64,000 bases of DNA. It comes from Paraspadella gotoi (taxonomy: Eukaryota; Chaetognatha). This document shows positions 1 to 16,767 of this stretch, in pieces. Where the stretch lies: NCBI GenBank assembly GCA_051294375.1, contig CM119264.1, forward strand, positions 10,949,832 to 11,013,831, given 5' to 3'. The notes beneath the pieces are model-generated. The model was not told the DNA's origin. It saw only the letters and a list, made by a program, of their open reading frames with translations, and made no database searches. Numbering within the stretch: the first letter of the stretch is position 1; the number at the start of each line of letters is the position of its first letter. Position numbers and translations under genes: made by a program.

Positions 1-362
1 ATTACTCCCCAAAATTCAGCTTAACTTGATAACTTAGTTATAAATGAAATTACCCTAAAAAGAGTTTTTTTTCTGACAATGTTAAAATTTATTGTGCCTG
101 TGTTAGGAGTAAGGCAGACGAGTAAATTAGGCTTCATTGCATTGCCAATCAACCAGGGCTAAAAATTTAAAAACGCAAACTATTTACAACCATTTTCAAT
201 TTATTAAATAATTAAAATAACGTAATAAAACTAACTTTGAACACCATAATTTGTTAACTATTCATCAATATTAAGGCCGATATTGAAGTCTACAATAATA
301 ATTAAATTTAAATCCAAGTAAAGTAGAACACAAGTTCTAACGCAAAATTAAAAATTTATCCA

Positions 363-974
363 TCAAAGCTCATCGTGCTCCTGGAGGACGTTAACGACGA
401 AACGCTCCAGCAACCAATCGTCGACCGTTGCTCCCTCTTCGACGGCTCTAGGCAACAATGCCGGACAGTTTCTCTCGCAAAACGGGATGAACGACTGCGG
501 ACCAAGCGAAAATATTATTATTATTATTATCAGCTCTCTATGACGTGGAACAAGGAAAAGTGAAAATACAATGCGAAACAGCGATCCCACTTTATTTCTT
601 TTTTATACCCTGACTGGTTTTCCGTCTACAACATCGTCGGAGTCCAGCAGACCGCAGATGTCTTCGCAAACGATTTTATCAGACGGAGACTTTTCCACCA
701 CGGCACGAATTTCCGCTATCAATTCCTTTGATTAGTTGGAAACAATAACGAAAATCGCAGTAAAATATTCCCGGTATACTTTAAATTTTGTTTACTTTAA
801 ATTTTTTTCGGTTTTTTTCCTTGGCAGTGACGATTCCGAGGAAGAAGGTAGAAAGTAAAAGCACCAAAAACATAACCTTGATAAACAAAGCAAACAAGAA
901 TGTCAATCGAGGCTGGAGACCCGAAATCGATTGCTAATTCATCTCACCTTCATTTTTCTTTCCAGAGAAAAAGT
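363..974 (-). CDS. 3' end of an unrecognised minus-strand gene (partial)
   Basis: Two exons join in frame. Exon 725..609 (39 codons) begins after an AAAG acceptor with E-L-I-A-E-I-R and contains CEDICGLLDSDD. It ends at AGG|gtataa in phase 0. Exon 494..363 (43 codons plus TGA) begins after a gtccgcag acceptor, contains FCERNCPALLPRAVEEG and ends in LQEHDEL. A possible 27-bp exon at 974..948 (acceptor gccgcag, donor AAG|gtgaga) is also phase 0 and would add TFSLERKMK. The joined tail is acidic and rich in V, E and L, with four cysteines in two pairs (C-EDI-C and C-ERN-C). I do not recognise the family. Start and upstream exons were not found. The opposite strand carries other short open frames, so strand assignment is not secure. 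Confidence 0.4.
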
Positions 975-1758
975 CTGCGGCAAAACTTAAGTATCCCACG
1001 AAATTTGGCTAGAAGTAATGGGTAAAACCCCCAAAGTAAGCTGATGTTATTCTTATCTCCTGTTAATTGACTGATGAACGTTTAGAAGATGACTATAAAA
1101 GAAGAAGCCAATGGTAGTTTTCGTATATTCTCAGATCGGAAGATGTGGAATAACGTCAATAATGTAAATCCTAAGTATAATTTTAATTGACATTCTCGTC
1201 TAGTACGTTTTATAATAGTTTAGCTTTAACGCGGCAGTATAAAGTTCGTAATTAAAGCTTATGATATCCAGTTTATCCACCATGTGACTTTTGTTTTCTT
1301 TGAATTGTTTGATTAGCTTTCTTGTAAAAAAGCTTTCTGATAAAATGACATGACTCCCTTTTTTCTATTTGATTACCAAAAACGACAACTTTTATAGTTT
1401 TGTTTTCGTGAAAAACATGACGAGAACAACTCCGACTCGTGGTCCGGCCCCTTTACATCCACTTACATCCTACAAGCGTCCGACCCCTCTTTTATTCACC
1501 CTTGATTTTGGGGGTTTCTCTGCCGAAAAAAAGCGGCGGTTAATCGAAGCTCACGAGATTAGGACTCGGGCTAATAAGTTTTCAATGGGCTTAGGGAAAT
1601 TCAAGCGATGGTTCTATGATAAGGTGATTAAAGCAGACTGAGTGTAGTAGAGGGGGGGGGAGAGGGAGAAGGCTCTGGTTTTCTTTTCTCTCCTTCGGTG
1701 ACAGAAGGAGGCTGAGCCGAAGAACAAACACAAATGTTTTGGAGGAAGCGGATTTAAA

Positions 1759-1789
<31 letters not shown>

Positions 1790-3160
1790 GATAAGATTGA
1801 GTAAAAAACCTTAAATACTAACTTTAGCTGCGTTTGAGTTGGCAAAAACCGATTTAAAGTAAAAAAAAAAACTTTACCGCAAAAGAAAATGTATACTAAA
1901 TAAGACAATCAGTATATATGAACGTTCTTTCACGATTTTCGAAGTTCCATTATGCCCTTTCCGTCTCCTCCCGCCGCGACGGCCAAAAGGCCCTTCGTGT
2001 TTTGGAAACCCGCTATTATTAAGTTGGAAACTGTTTGTGTTCTGAGAATCAACATCTGTAAACCGAGCAACGAATGTGACGGACCCCACGCCCCCTGGAA
2101 ACGACAGAAGGATCCCCACCCTAAAGGTGAGGGCTCTCGAGATGCCTCGGGGGGGCGAAGACGGCTTCCGCTGGCTGCAATCGCTTCGGGGTTAGAATCA
2201 GTTAATCTCGTTATATTGACCCTCGAATAAAACTAATCGCTTTATTATTGACCATTTTGATTTTATGTTTTTATTTACGGAATTTACGTTTATAACAGAA
2301 CAATTTATAAATTTATAACAGTAAAACTAAAAGTAGATGAAATTACAAAAAATATTAAATGAAAGTAGCTATTTACTTCTTTTTCACTATTAAAAAAACA
2401 TCAGAAACGAAAACCAGATCCTCACTACTCCTGTTATAAACGTATCCATTATCCAGTGTCGTCGCCCTCATCATCGATAGAAGACCAACATGCGGGCGGA
2501 GAATCACATCACAATCGATTCTCTTGTTTGTGAAAGATGAAGGGGCGGAAAATGAATCCTAACTTGATTCTTAGATGAATAAAAAAAGTTGGTTCAATCA
2601 CATCTGCATTTGAGATTCTTCACAGGAAGTCTTACATAAAGTGAATTGCAGATCACTTCGTGAAAGTTAATGATGAATGAGATACAGGAATTTTAAGACA
2701 GTAGCAAAATGTAGATGAACCTGATCAAAATGTAAATACAAATTGCTTTTTAAAAATTTTAAGCTGATACACATTTACAACTATTTCACCTTCAACATAA
2801 AATTGGCGATTTTAATAATTTTATCTAGCAGCAAGTCAGGCAAGTCTCAAATGAAACTGAAGCTGCGAATCTCCTCTGTATTATTTATTGTTTTTATTCA
2901 TATCGGAATTGATCATAAAATTATTCAGTCTATCTACCCGATTCAAGGATTTTACACGTGAATAATGAATATTTTCTCGCGATTCTAAGAGCGTAAGAAT
3001 CGGTTGCCACGATTCCGAGACGGAAACGGATCCGCCAGTAGGATTTTAAGACCGATCTCAAATGGAGACGGCGTCTTCGTGATTTGGAGGACAGCGATGG
3101 GATCAGCGTTGGAGAAAAACAGGACAAAGGCCGGCCAAATCCGGACAAAAACTGGGCGAT
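975..3160. other. Intergenic or intronic DNA, no supported gene
   Basis: AT-rich non-coding sequence with GC-richer islands near 1430-1720 and 1950-2190. The open frames in those islands (for example the plus-strand frame at 1369-1641) show no family resemblance or convincing splice sites. A short (GA)n tract lies at 1768-1790. A minus-strand acceptor with an Asp-rich frame (3300-3430) could be an exon, but no donor was found and the Asp run is just a (GTC)n microsatellite. Confidence 0.5.

Positions 3161-3163
<3 letters not shown>

Positions 3164-3212
<49 letters not shown>
3164..3212. repeat. (GA)n microsatellite
   Basis: Perfect GA dinucleotide array of about 49 bp, purine-rich on the plus strand. 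It creates the Arg-Glu and Ser-Leu runs seen in all overlapping frames. Confidence 0.95.
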
Positions 3213-3217
<5 letters not shown>

Positions 3218-3630
3218 CATCTTGTTGTGAAAAAAAGGCTGGTTCCCCCTTCGTCGTCGATGTCGTCGCGGCCGGTTTAAAGGCGGCGCCAAAAGAGAGA
3301 AATAAGGGAAACATCTGGAAGTTCATGTCGTCGTCGTCGTCGTCGTCGTCGTTTTCTTCAATGTCTTCGTCAAGGACGTCGTCTTTCACAACTTCGTTGC
3401 CAAAGATTAGATCGCTGAGAAAAAGTGACGTCAACGACGAAAAATCGAAGAAAATTGACGAAAAAAAAAGAGTCTTGAAGAAAACGAGAAAATGAGTAAA
3501 TGAGAAAGGAAAAGAAAATGAAAAAAAAATCGTGAATGCCGTTGAAAGAAGAAAGGAGCCATAAGAAAGAGTAAAAGTGTGAAAGAAAATAGGATCTTAA
3601 GAAACTCCTTAAAAATGGGGGGAAGGAAGA

Positions 3631-5760
<2,130 letters not shown>

Positions 5761-5763
5761 TCT

Positions 5764-5810
5764 GTTTTTCTTTCTTTCTTTCTTTCTTTCGCTTTCTTTC
5801 TTTCTTTTCT

Positions 5811-5844
<34 letters not shown>

Positions 5845-6058
5845 TTCTTTCTTTCTTTTTTCCTTTTTTTTCTTTTCCTCTTTCTATTTTATTTTTTTGT
5901 ATTCTTTTACTTCAGGCATTCTCTCCTCTCTCTCTTCTCTCTCTCTCTCCTCTCTCTCTCGTCTCTCTCTCTCTCCTCTCTCTCTCTATTCTCTCTCCTC
6001 TCACTCTCTCTTCTCTCTCCCTCTCTCTCTCTCTTCTCTCTCTCCTCTCTCTCACACT

Positions 6059-6151
<93 letters not shown>
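5764..6151. repeat. Compound (TTTC)n / (CT)n array
   Basis: An imperfect TTTC tetranucleotide array (5764-5882) is followed by an interrupted CT array (5925-6151). The pyrimidine strand is plus. The Ser/Leu/Phe-rich and Arg/Glu-rich frames across it are artefacts of the repeats. Confidence 0.95.
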
Positions 6152-6152
<1 letters not shown>

Positions 6153-7215
6153 AGAAGAACAACAAAAAAAGATTGTAAAATATTCGAGACTCGAAAAAGA
6201 TGCGAGAAATTCGAAATATAATTTTCGTACGCGTGCGTCCGACCTTTCGGGATGGAATGTCGGGAAGCGGAGGCAGTGTAAGCTCGACGGAGAAGAATGA
6301 AGAGAAAGGAGGGGAAAATGAAGTAAAAAGGATAAAGAAATGAAAGCAAAGAACAAAGACTGAAAAAGAAGGGAATGAAAACGGGAAAATGTAATGGACT
6401 AACGATTAAAGAAAATTGTTTTTTTTCAACATTGAAAATAAAATGAATCGAGAAATGAATAAACGAAATTAACTCTAAACTGTAAAGTGATGAACCAAAA
6501 ATGATCTGATATAAGATATAGTATAGGAGGAGAAATGAAGAGAGAGGTAAGTAAACAAGAACAGAAAGTGCGGAAGACGTCCGAAGAATGATGAAAGAAA
6601 ACAATGAGAGAAAAAAAAAGATAAAGACAGAAGGGAAACCGAAGGGATTTTTTTATTAATTCCTTTCGTGTGTGAATGTTTATTTATACTTTTTTAAAGA
6701 CTCGTGCTTCTCGGTACTAAACCCCCTCAGATGATAGGATATTCGAAGGAGAGCCGCCGGGTTGCGGAGGACCTATTGTGATGAAGTCTCGAGTTGTGAT
6801 AATAGTGCTGAATCTGTGATGATAAAGAGTCGAAACAGGAGTGATAAAGATCAGGACTTGAAGCAATGTAGGAAAAGACTTGAAACTTGGTAATAAAATG
6901 ATAAAATAGTGAGTCGGAAGTGAGATGCTTATCGATTCTTTCAAGTGTGAACAAGAGCGATTGCAGCGGCTGTGATCTGAAAAAAATTGGCAGGAGTGAT
7001 TCGGTTTGTCACCGCCAGTGACGCACGTGTAGCCGTGATTCACAGTTTGAGAAAAAAATCGATTAAATTCGCCCAAATCGCTTCTCTGATCTCCGAGTAA
7101 TTGATTTCGGATTTTTTTTTCCTCGAGAGAGCGAAATTTGTCTTCGAAACACCAGGAGTGAGTTGCGCCGGTTTCCGAGGAAAATTCTTTAATCAAGCCT
7201 GCCTGAAATTCCTTC
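6152..7215. other. No supported gene
   Basis: Purine-rich flank of the preceding array, then ordinary sequence. The 159-codon minus-strand frame at 6717-7196 has no recognisable domain. Confidence 0.4.
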
Positions 7216-7216
<1 letters not shown>

Positions 7217-7252
<36 letters not shown>

Positions 7253-7402
7253 TTCTCTCTCTCTCTCTCGTTCTCTCTCTCTCTCCTCTCTCTTCTCACT
7301 CTCTCTCTTTCTCTCTCTCTCTCTTCTCTCGTCTCCTGCTCTCTCTCGTTCTCTCTCTCTCTCAAGCATGCTATAAAACCTCCCGATTGAACCTCTCTTC
7401 TC
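7217..7402. repeat. (CT)n microsatellite, interrupted
   Basis: CT-rich array of about 185 bp with T and G interruptions; pyrimidine strand is plus. Confidence 0.95.
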
Positions 7403-9493
7403 TCTCTTGAAAATGGGAAGAACAGCAAAACCCCCTTTTAATTCGAGGTCGTCATCAAAAATCTTAAAAGAAACTTTACAGGAGATGAAAGCTTTGGAAG
7501 AGAAGCCAGGCAAAGCTCGAAAAAGACAAGCAAAGGCGAATAAGAAGGGCAACTCCGCGAAAGCCGGGCAAAGGGGCGCGTCTTGTTAGAATCCTTTCTT
7601 GTTCAGGGCGTTTGGGCGTGGCACCAAAGTCGCCGCGCCTCCGTTCCCCTCACGTTAGGGAAGAGGTTTAGAAGGTCGGGCCCCCTAATGGACTTTTATT
7701 CTCCAATTATTCTATTTTCGTTTTGGGCTTTTAGGCTTTAAAGAAGAACGTCGTCCTTTTCGTCGTCGGGGTCATCGTCTAAGTTCCTCCGAGAGGCTTT
7801 TACTACCCATTCTCCAACATTACTTTTCCAGCTTTTAACTTTACAGCCTTACCTCCCCGCTATCTCCGCGGCCTTTTTCCAACCCCCCTCCTCCCACAGT
7901 TACGCATTCTCCACGCGCGACCCTTTACGTCTTCACCTAACGCGTCGACGATAAATCTATTCTCGTCGCCGAAACGACGCCATAAAATCGCGAAATCGCA
8001 AATCCACGAAAACAAAGGAAAACTAAGGGAAGAAAGGATTAAGGAAATGTGTCAGGGAAAAAAAAAAGAAATTCCATTTTATAACGGTTACATATTTAAC
8101 ACGATATTGAAAGAAAAACTATATTCTAACTATTCTCTCATGTATAGGGCGTCGGTCTCTGCAAATCAAAAGGCAAGCGAAAACTTACAACTTAAACGAT
8201 AAAGTGATGAGAAACAAGAGAAAAAGTAGCAATAAAAAAAGAAAAAAGAATAAAATGCGACGACTCTTTTTATCGGAAATGACAGAGAAAAAAAAAAGAA
8301 CAAAAGTTACGAGACGAAAAAGAATTGTTTGCATCTTCGAGCGTAAAAATGAATAAGATGAGAAAAGGGGATGAGAATAACCAATAGTGGGTGGGTCTGT
8401 GGGAAAAGATATAATTATGAAAGTGTAAAAAAAGCTTTAAATGAGTTTGCATAGGCTTTCTTCTCGTACGGGAATCGTAGGATGCTTTGATGTAAGATAT
8501 AATTTAAAATTTTCGTCCGAAATGGCCGGAAGAAAAGGGAAAAGGGAAAAGGGAAAAGGGAAAAGGGAAAAGGGAAAAGGGAAATGGCCGGAAGAAAAGG
8601 GAAAACTCTCAAACATTCTCCAGTGGAATATATGAGGTCAACTCTGACCTCTGCGAAAATGACCTTCGACCCGAAGTCGAAAAAAAGTGGTTTTTTGTTT
8701 TTTTTTACTTGGCGAGACGTTGGGCCAAAAGGTTAATTCTTATGGAAAGAGGGAGCAGCGAGGAAGAGGAAGAATAAAAGTAGAGGGCGAGGGAGTGTAA
8801 GAAAAGAAGGGAGAGCGTCGTTCGACCTCGTGGCATGACGGGCGTCCGAGTTCGCGTTCAACGGCGTACTGGCTTTGGAATTTGGATAACCGATGACCAC
8901 GCAACAGTCGACAGTCCACATCTCCGTCGCATTGTCCATCTCACACCGCTTTACCTCTCCCGTTTCCCTCCTTCCTCGTCTCGCCCTCCCCCACCCTCCA
9001 CCCCCCGGGAGGCCCCATTCGATGCCATCCGCCTCCTTCGCTTCAAAAGCGGATCATCTCCGCATCGAATTTCGGAAAACCGAGAACGAGTCCGTCGAGT
9101 CCCGCAGATTTCGACGCCGGCGAGAACGAGGGTCGCGAGACGATGGCGGGTCGACGTTGGGTAAGGCTACGTCGGGTAAGTCTCGATCGAAGAGCGTTAG
9201 AACGTCGTGGGCGATGGGTAAGGCGGGCCGATAAGAACTGAGTTTGTAAAAATCGATACGGTCAATGACCGGCGGTCATACGTAGGAAAATTTGTTGCTT
9301 CGAAATCGGAAAATCTGAAAGAAACGAATTTTCGGGAATCCGAAATTCCATAAGAAATTCCACTGAAATTCCATCTCATCTCGAGTCCGGATTCCTCTCG
9401 ATGCGACTCGATTCCTCGAGATATTTTTTGCTCGATTCTTCTTCTCTCGATGCCAATCTGGATAAACGGGAGGACAGTGGCGACTCCTGGTAT

Positions 9494-9495
<2 letters not shown>
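7403..9495. other. No supported gene; CpG-rich promoter-like stretches
   Basis: GC-rich, CpG-rich stretches at 7560-8000 and 8800-9240 look like regulatory or 5' regions. The overlapping frames there are not supported by splice sites or by domains. A 7-bp tandem repeat lies inside at 8537-8600. Confidence 0.4.
8537..8600. repeat. 7-bp tandem repeat (GGGAAAA)n
   Basis: About seven copies of GGGAAAA. The array is bracketed on both sides by the same phrase ATGGCCGGAAGAAAAGGG, so the flank itself appears to have been duplicated with the array. Confidence 0.85.

Positions 9496-9496
<1 letters not shown>

Positions 9497-9571
<75 letters not shown>
9497..9571. repeat. (GA)n microsatellite
   Basis: About 75 bp of perfect GA repeat, purine strand plus. 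Confidence 0.95.
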
Positions 9572-9575
<4 letters not shown>

Positions 9576-10062
9576 TAAATGTTAAGTCGGGCGAAATGCA
9601 AGGTCGTTGGGATCGAATCGGATGCAATCGCGATCTACATTTCAATTCTTATTCTCATTCTTTCTTCTTTCTTATTTTTTCTTTCTATCCTCCCAAGTGT
9701 CGGAATCTCATTCCCTCTTCCTCCTTCTGCAATTGAAATGTTGTCAAATTCCCCCCCGACCGCCCCCCCCCCTTTGGCTCTTTTTTTTCCCTTTTGCCAT
9801 CTCGTAATCAAACAATTTCTTTTCCTTCTTTTCTCCATTTATTATTATAAAGAAAAGGAAATAAGATCCAGTGTAATTTCGCTTTTCTTTAACCTTGCCA
9901 TCCTTTCTAAATTAAATATTCCATTCGTTTCTGAGCAGCGACGAAAACTGTCGACCTTCGATGTCAAAACGTCGACCTCAATCACAATCAGCCTTCCCCC
10001 TCTCTCCCGGTCTTAAGAGGCTGCGTCATTCCAAGCTTTTAATCAACCTTCTTCATCTCTGA

Positions 10063-10096
<34 letters not shown>

Positions 10097-10552
10097 CGTT
10101 CATTTCGAGGAAGAGCGACAAGAGTGAAAACCTTTTTCCGATGATCATAATTAGCAGTTGTAGTTGCTTAGATGATCTTAAAAGGTTAGACGTTTCGTGC
10201 AAAAAGTGACAAAATTTCCGGCCTAAATTAGTCGAAACACAAGTTTAAAACCAAAACTTGAGAGGATTACAGTAGGTTCTCAAACTGAAGCGGTTCTCGT
10301 CCGTCGAATCCGTTTTCAATTTGAGGATAAAGAGGATAATGAACGCGTCGCCATCAACTCCCTCATCATAGCAGAAATTGAGAAAACAAAAGAAGAGAAT
10401 GAATGACGTTGACAAGAGAAAATGAAGATGAATCAGAGGAAAGAAATGAAATATGAAGATAGGAATGGGTAGGAGAAAATGGAGGCTGGAAACGGTTGAA
10501 GTTGGAAAGGGGTAAAAGAAAGAAAAACGGAAAGGAAGGAAGGAAAGAAAAA

Positions 10553-10584
<32 letters not shown>

Positions 10585-10605
10585 AGAAATAAGAAGAAAG
10601 AAAGA

Positions 10606-10641
<36 letters not shown>

Positions 10642-10709
10642 GGAGAGATAGAAAGACAAAAAGAGAAACTAAAAATCTAAAAAGAAATAAAAAGAAGAGA
10701 AGAGAAAAG

Positions 10710-10796
<87 letters not shown>

Positions 10797-10952
10797 AATG
10801 AGTTATTCACCGCCAGAGTCTTTGCATTCTATCGGCCAAGCCCCTTTCTCTCTCTCCATTCATTCAATAATTTTATTTTAAAAATTTTACACGAAGGACT
10901 TTTTTTCTCTTAAGAAATCTTGAAGAAGAATGGCAAGGGATCATTGATCTTA
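9572..10952. other. No supported gene; contains (GTC)n and (AAAG)n arrays
   Basis: Ordinary AT-rich sequence with a perfect (GTC)n run of about ten units near 10062-10095 and an imperfect AAAG array from about 10540. No coding exon could be assembled. Confidence 0.4.
10540..10798. repeat. (AAAG)n microsatellite
   Basis: Imperfect AAAG/AAGA repeats that become a pure AAAG array from about 10709 to 10798. Confidence 0.95.
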
Positions 10953-12727
<1,775 letters not shown>

Positions 12728-15500
12728 TCATTGGTTTTTTAATCGATGGATTTTAATATGTAAATACACATTAAGCAAGTGACTTCTATTCAAATAAAAT
12801 ATAAATGAAAGAGAAACCAAAAGTTAAGATTCAATCCTGAGCTGACTCACCAATTCAGCGCCGGCGATGGAATTCGAATGGAATCCCAATGGAATCGTGA
12901 GGAACGAGGAGTCTTCACGCGTGAGTCATCGGCCTCCTTTCTCCTCTCACGCGCATTCCGTCGTATCGTGCGATCGGGGACGGCGGGACGACCACACACA
13001 GAGAGAGAGCGAGACCGAATCGGTTTTATAGTTGAACTTTTTTGTTTGTAGTTTACGTACTGTATGTAATATATTTTGTGACGTGAGAAGGTCGAAGAGA
13101 GATTTTCGCGAATTTGAGAGAAATCAAGAGTCGACAAAATAAAACTTTTTTTAACCGATAAAACGAAGGAGCTGTTTTTTTCCGGTGACTTTTACGATTC
13201 GATTTTGGGGAATATTTAAAACTAAATGCACAAACATTCGTAAAGTCTTGAGTAAACAAAAGTAACTCGGGACGATGGAACCGGAACGAGAGAGATAGAG
13301 AGCGAGAAACAAAAGAAAAGAGCGAGAGCGAGATGGAGAGAGCGAGAGATGAGAACGGGGAAAAGCGATGGGATGACGTTTTATAAGTGGAGCGTGGAAT
13401 GCCGATGGTGGAGGAGGAAGAGGAGGAGGATCGGGCGCGCCTTCCTCGGAGGAGAAGAGGAAGAAGAGGAGACGAAGGAACTGATCGGGAATTTCTCTCT
13501 CGCTCTCACTCTCGTTCTCGATACTGTGGCCCAATAGCGCGGGATGGGAAACCGGCCCACGAGAGAGAGACGGGCTTGAGAGTGGAAGTCCGCGCGGATC
13601 GGGAGAGTGAGTTAGATTTTGACATTGAATAATAACTATGAAACTAGTGAAATTTCTGTAAATAAAAACAAAAAACAAATCAATTACCTTTCACAACGTT
13701 AGTGAAGGTGGAGAAACATACAATAAAATTAAAACGCGAGTCCTGCAATCACGTCGGGGTAAAAACACTTAATCACGAAAATTGCCCCCTGTAAATCGCT
13801 AAGTAAAAATTCCACTAGAATTTCCTTATTGCATCTCTAAAAGTTTTTTTGGGTCAAATTATAAGTTCTTTTTCAATCTCCGTAGATCTGAATTATAGAT
13901 GTCTGAATAGTATTCAGTGAATACAATAGATTGCGAATATGACGTACTTTAAACCAATATTGTACATTTTTGTAAATGAAACTTTCAAGCCATTCGATCT
14001 ACCTTTATAAATCATTTAAAAAATCCTTATTGGCTCGACAGCAGCTATATATAAGAATTTGTATGGGCTCAACCAAGCTTGCATCTCCAATCTCCATGAT
14101 TGCACCTCTGGTCGTGCACCCTTTCCACGTCGTTGCGTCCGCACGTTCGACTCTCAAAAAAGAATCCTCGAAAAATATTCTGGGAACGACGACGACGACG
14201 ACAACAACAACGGCGACTTCGAACAAATATTCCGCGCGACTCACATACGGCAAACAAGCTACGACGCCTTCTCATTGGTCGACTAGACGCCCGTGCGAGA
14301 ACCTCAAAGACGACCGCCGATTGGTCGAATTGAAATTCTCGAATAGTTTTCGGCCTCCGTTTGGTTCATTTGATTCAATCCTGGCTTCCGATTGGTCGAA
14401 ATACACGAAACCCATGGATGACGTGATTGCTGAGAAAGCTAAATGGGTTCTTCGCCTTTGGAATCGTCGAATATTATCAGACTTGGTCGTTCCATCATTG
14501 CTGATGGTCGATGATCCTTGTCTTTTGCAATGATCATAATTCGTCTTTATCATTGCAGTCTACAAACTATCGACAGTTTGTCGTCGTTTGACTTCGTCTT
14601 CGTTTTCTCTCTTTCGTCCTTGTTCCTCACCGTTCGTCGTTCGACCTTGTTACCGACGAGGAAAAGTCAGTGAAGGGTGAAGCCAGGGTGTTGCGTGATG
14701 TCGGGCTGGTTGCGGAGTATTGGGGGGGGGGTGCAGTGAGGAGGGAAGGAGGAAAAAAGCTTTCCGTGAAGAGAGACCACCAGACTCCAGTTTTTACGTG
14801 AACCGAAACGTGAAAAAAGAAGCAAAATAAAAAAAGGAATTCGGGAGGAAAAAGATTTTCCTTTTTTGTTCCGACGATCGTGACCCGTGAAGTCAACCTT
14901 CTCCCAGACAAAGAAGGCACTAAAATAGAAAACAAAAAATGGAGTGAAAGAAAGTGAAGAATAAAGGAATGAGTTGGTCTGAATGGATGGAATTATTAAT
15001 CACAGAATGACCACACAATTACCCATACATATAAAACATATTAAACATAAAGAAATTTAAAATGACTCATAGTCATACATGCGATCAAAAAATTGAAAGC
15101 CGTTACTAAAGTGGGTGGTAATTTGAAATGAATCCAGGAAAAAAAAAACTAAAATGAGCTTTCCCATGTACATTTTCTTTTAAAGGAAAAAAAAATAACA
15201 TTTCGACGACCTTGCCCTTCCCTTGTTTTTTTTTTCAGTCGAGAAAAAGGAAAGAATACAAATTAAAGGGAAAGAAAAACAGGGTTCTAATTAGAAGAGA
15301 ATCCATTTGCGAATGAAAAGTGAGGTATTAATGATTTTTGCGTTGAACAAACACTCGTCTCTTCCATTGAACGTCGAAGGCCCCGAGTTGCCCGCCGATT
15401 ACCGACCGAGTGTCGGGCCGTCAATCGGCCGACTCGCCGGCCGATCTCTCGCTTTTTGATGTCCGTCGCTGGGCAGAACAGACGGTCCCCCTCATTTCCT
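12728..15500. other. GC-rich, promoter-like region without supported coding exon
   Basis: This is the upstream flank of the bHLH gene. A minus-strand GC-rich block at 12840-13010 ends in a good donor (AATTG|gtgagt) and could be a 5'-UTR exon, but its frame contains a stop and does not continue into the HLH frame with a start codon. CpG-rich sequence continues to about 13.6 kb and again at 14.1-14.7 kb. The 185-codon plus-strand frame at 13976-14533 has no domain and overlaps CCAAT-box-like motifs, so I read it as regulatory DNA. Confidence 0.4.
14273..14400. promoter_or_regulatory. Cluster of inverted CCAAT boxes
   Basis: Three copies of ATTGGTCGA lie at 14274, 14320 and 14391, with a related TTTGGTTC at about 14360 and a CRE-like TGACGTGA at about 14419. 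Clustered ATTGG motifs in a CpG-rich stretch fit an NF-Y type promoter. The gene served is not known. Confidence 0.4.
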
Positions 15501-15503
15501 CTC

Positions 15504-15504
<1 letters not shown>

Positions 15505-15596
<92 letters not shown>

Positions 15597-15682
15597 TCTC
15601 TCTCTTCTCTCTCTTCCTCTCTCAGTCTCCTCTCTCTCGTGCCTCTCTCTCTCTCCTCTCGTCTCTCTCCTCTCTCCCTGTC
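15505..15682. repeat. (CT)n microsatellite, interrupted
   Basis: CT array, perfect at the start (15505-15541) and interrupted afterwards; pyrimidine strand plus. Confidence 0.95.
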
Positions 15683-16289
15683 TTTCAATTTTTTTCGGAC
15701 GTAATTTCCTCGTGTTTTTCTTTCTACCCTTATTTTTTTTTATCTTTCTTTCGTTTTCCAAACAAGGAATGGCATCTCGCGAGGATATCGTGGGATCGTC
15801 CCCGACGGGATGGCATCGAGGAATGGCATCCAGAGATAGAATTGAGGTTCAGTCTCTCTGTTGCGCGGTCGCGCAAGACTGAAAGTGATTAGTCGAACCT
15901 CGTGATATTGAGAATAGAGTGAGATTGCCCAATTTAAAATGGCGATCTTCATAATCATTAAGACTGTCACGTATTAAGCATTTCCAGCTCAATAATTTCG
16001 GACGCGTTTACGACCTGAGGTTGTCCAGATTCGATTCGAAGATTCGAAAGGAGAGATGGAGTCGATACGAGATCGATCAGCGGCGCCGACATTCCCGAAT
16101 GGGTCGAGACGGAGACCGACGGTGACCGACCAAGACTGAGGGAGGCCGAGCGACCGGGCGAAAACTCGGTTGCCTGAACAGATGGCGAGAAGCTGTGTGA
16201 GTGAAGGTAAAGAGAGGGAGTGGGAGAAGAGGAGAGAGAGAGAGAGGGAGAGGAGGGAAAAAGAGAGAAGGAGAGGGAGAGGAGAAGTT

Positions 16290-16345
16290 AAAGAGGGAAA
16301 GAAAGAAAGAAAGAAAGAGAGAAAGAGAGAAAGAAAGACAGAAAC

Positions 16346-16377
<32 letters not shown>

Positions 16378-16445
16378 GAAGAAAGGGAAGAAGGAGCAGA
16401 AGAGAAAAGAAGAAGAAGAAGAAGAAGAAGAAGAAGAAAAGAAAA
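16290..16445. repeat. (AAAG)n and (AAG)n arrays
   Basis: Imperfect AAAG repeat followed by a short perfect AAG run around 16408-16440. Confidence 0.9.
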
Positions 16446-16621
16446 AAAAAGGGAAAATGGAGATATGAGAGGAGGTAAGATAAGTCAGCAAGAGAAAGAG
16501 GAGAGAGACAGAGGGAGAGAGAGACCCGGAGATCCCCGTGCGATAAATAAGAGAGCGATAAAGAGGGGGAAAGAATTAACGAGCACGAATGAAGATCGCC
16601 GAGGCTCGATGGAGGCGGTGG

Positions 16622-16652
<31 letters not shown>

Positions 16653-16767
16653 AGCAAACCTCTTCGGCCTGAAAAAGTTGCGCCAATCGAAAAACTGATC
16701 AAATATTCACGGGAATTCGACGCAAATACAGTAAATCCCCTCGTTTGTTCGTCGTCGTCTCTGGTGT

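Noticed and set aside
3004-3495. 163-codon plus-strand frame with Arg-Glu and poly-Ser runs
   Set aside because: Built on a GA array and a (GTC)n array; no recognisable domain and an equally open minus-strand frame.
8537-8600. (GGGAAAA)n as a telomere-like repeat
   Set aside because: Only about seven units, internal, and not a known telomeric motif (arthropods usually TTAGG).
9030-9240. Arg-rich plus-strand frames as a possible ribosomal or nuclear protein exon
   Set aside because: Only CpG-rich composition supports it; no splice sites or continuation found.
13976-14533. 185-codon plus-strand frame
   Set aside because: No family resemblance; overlaps clustered CCAAT boxes and a (GAC/ACA)n tract, so better read as regulatory DNA.
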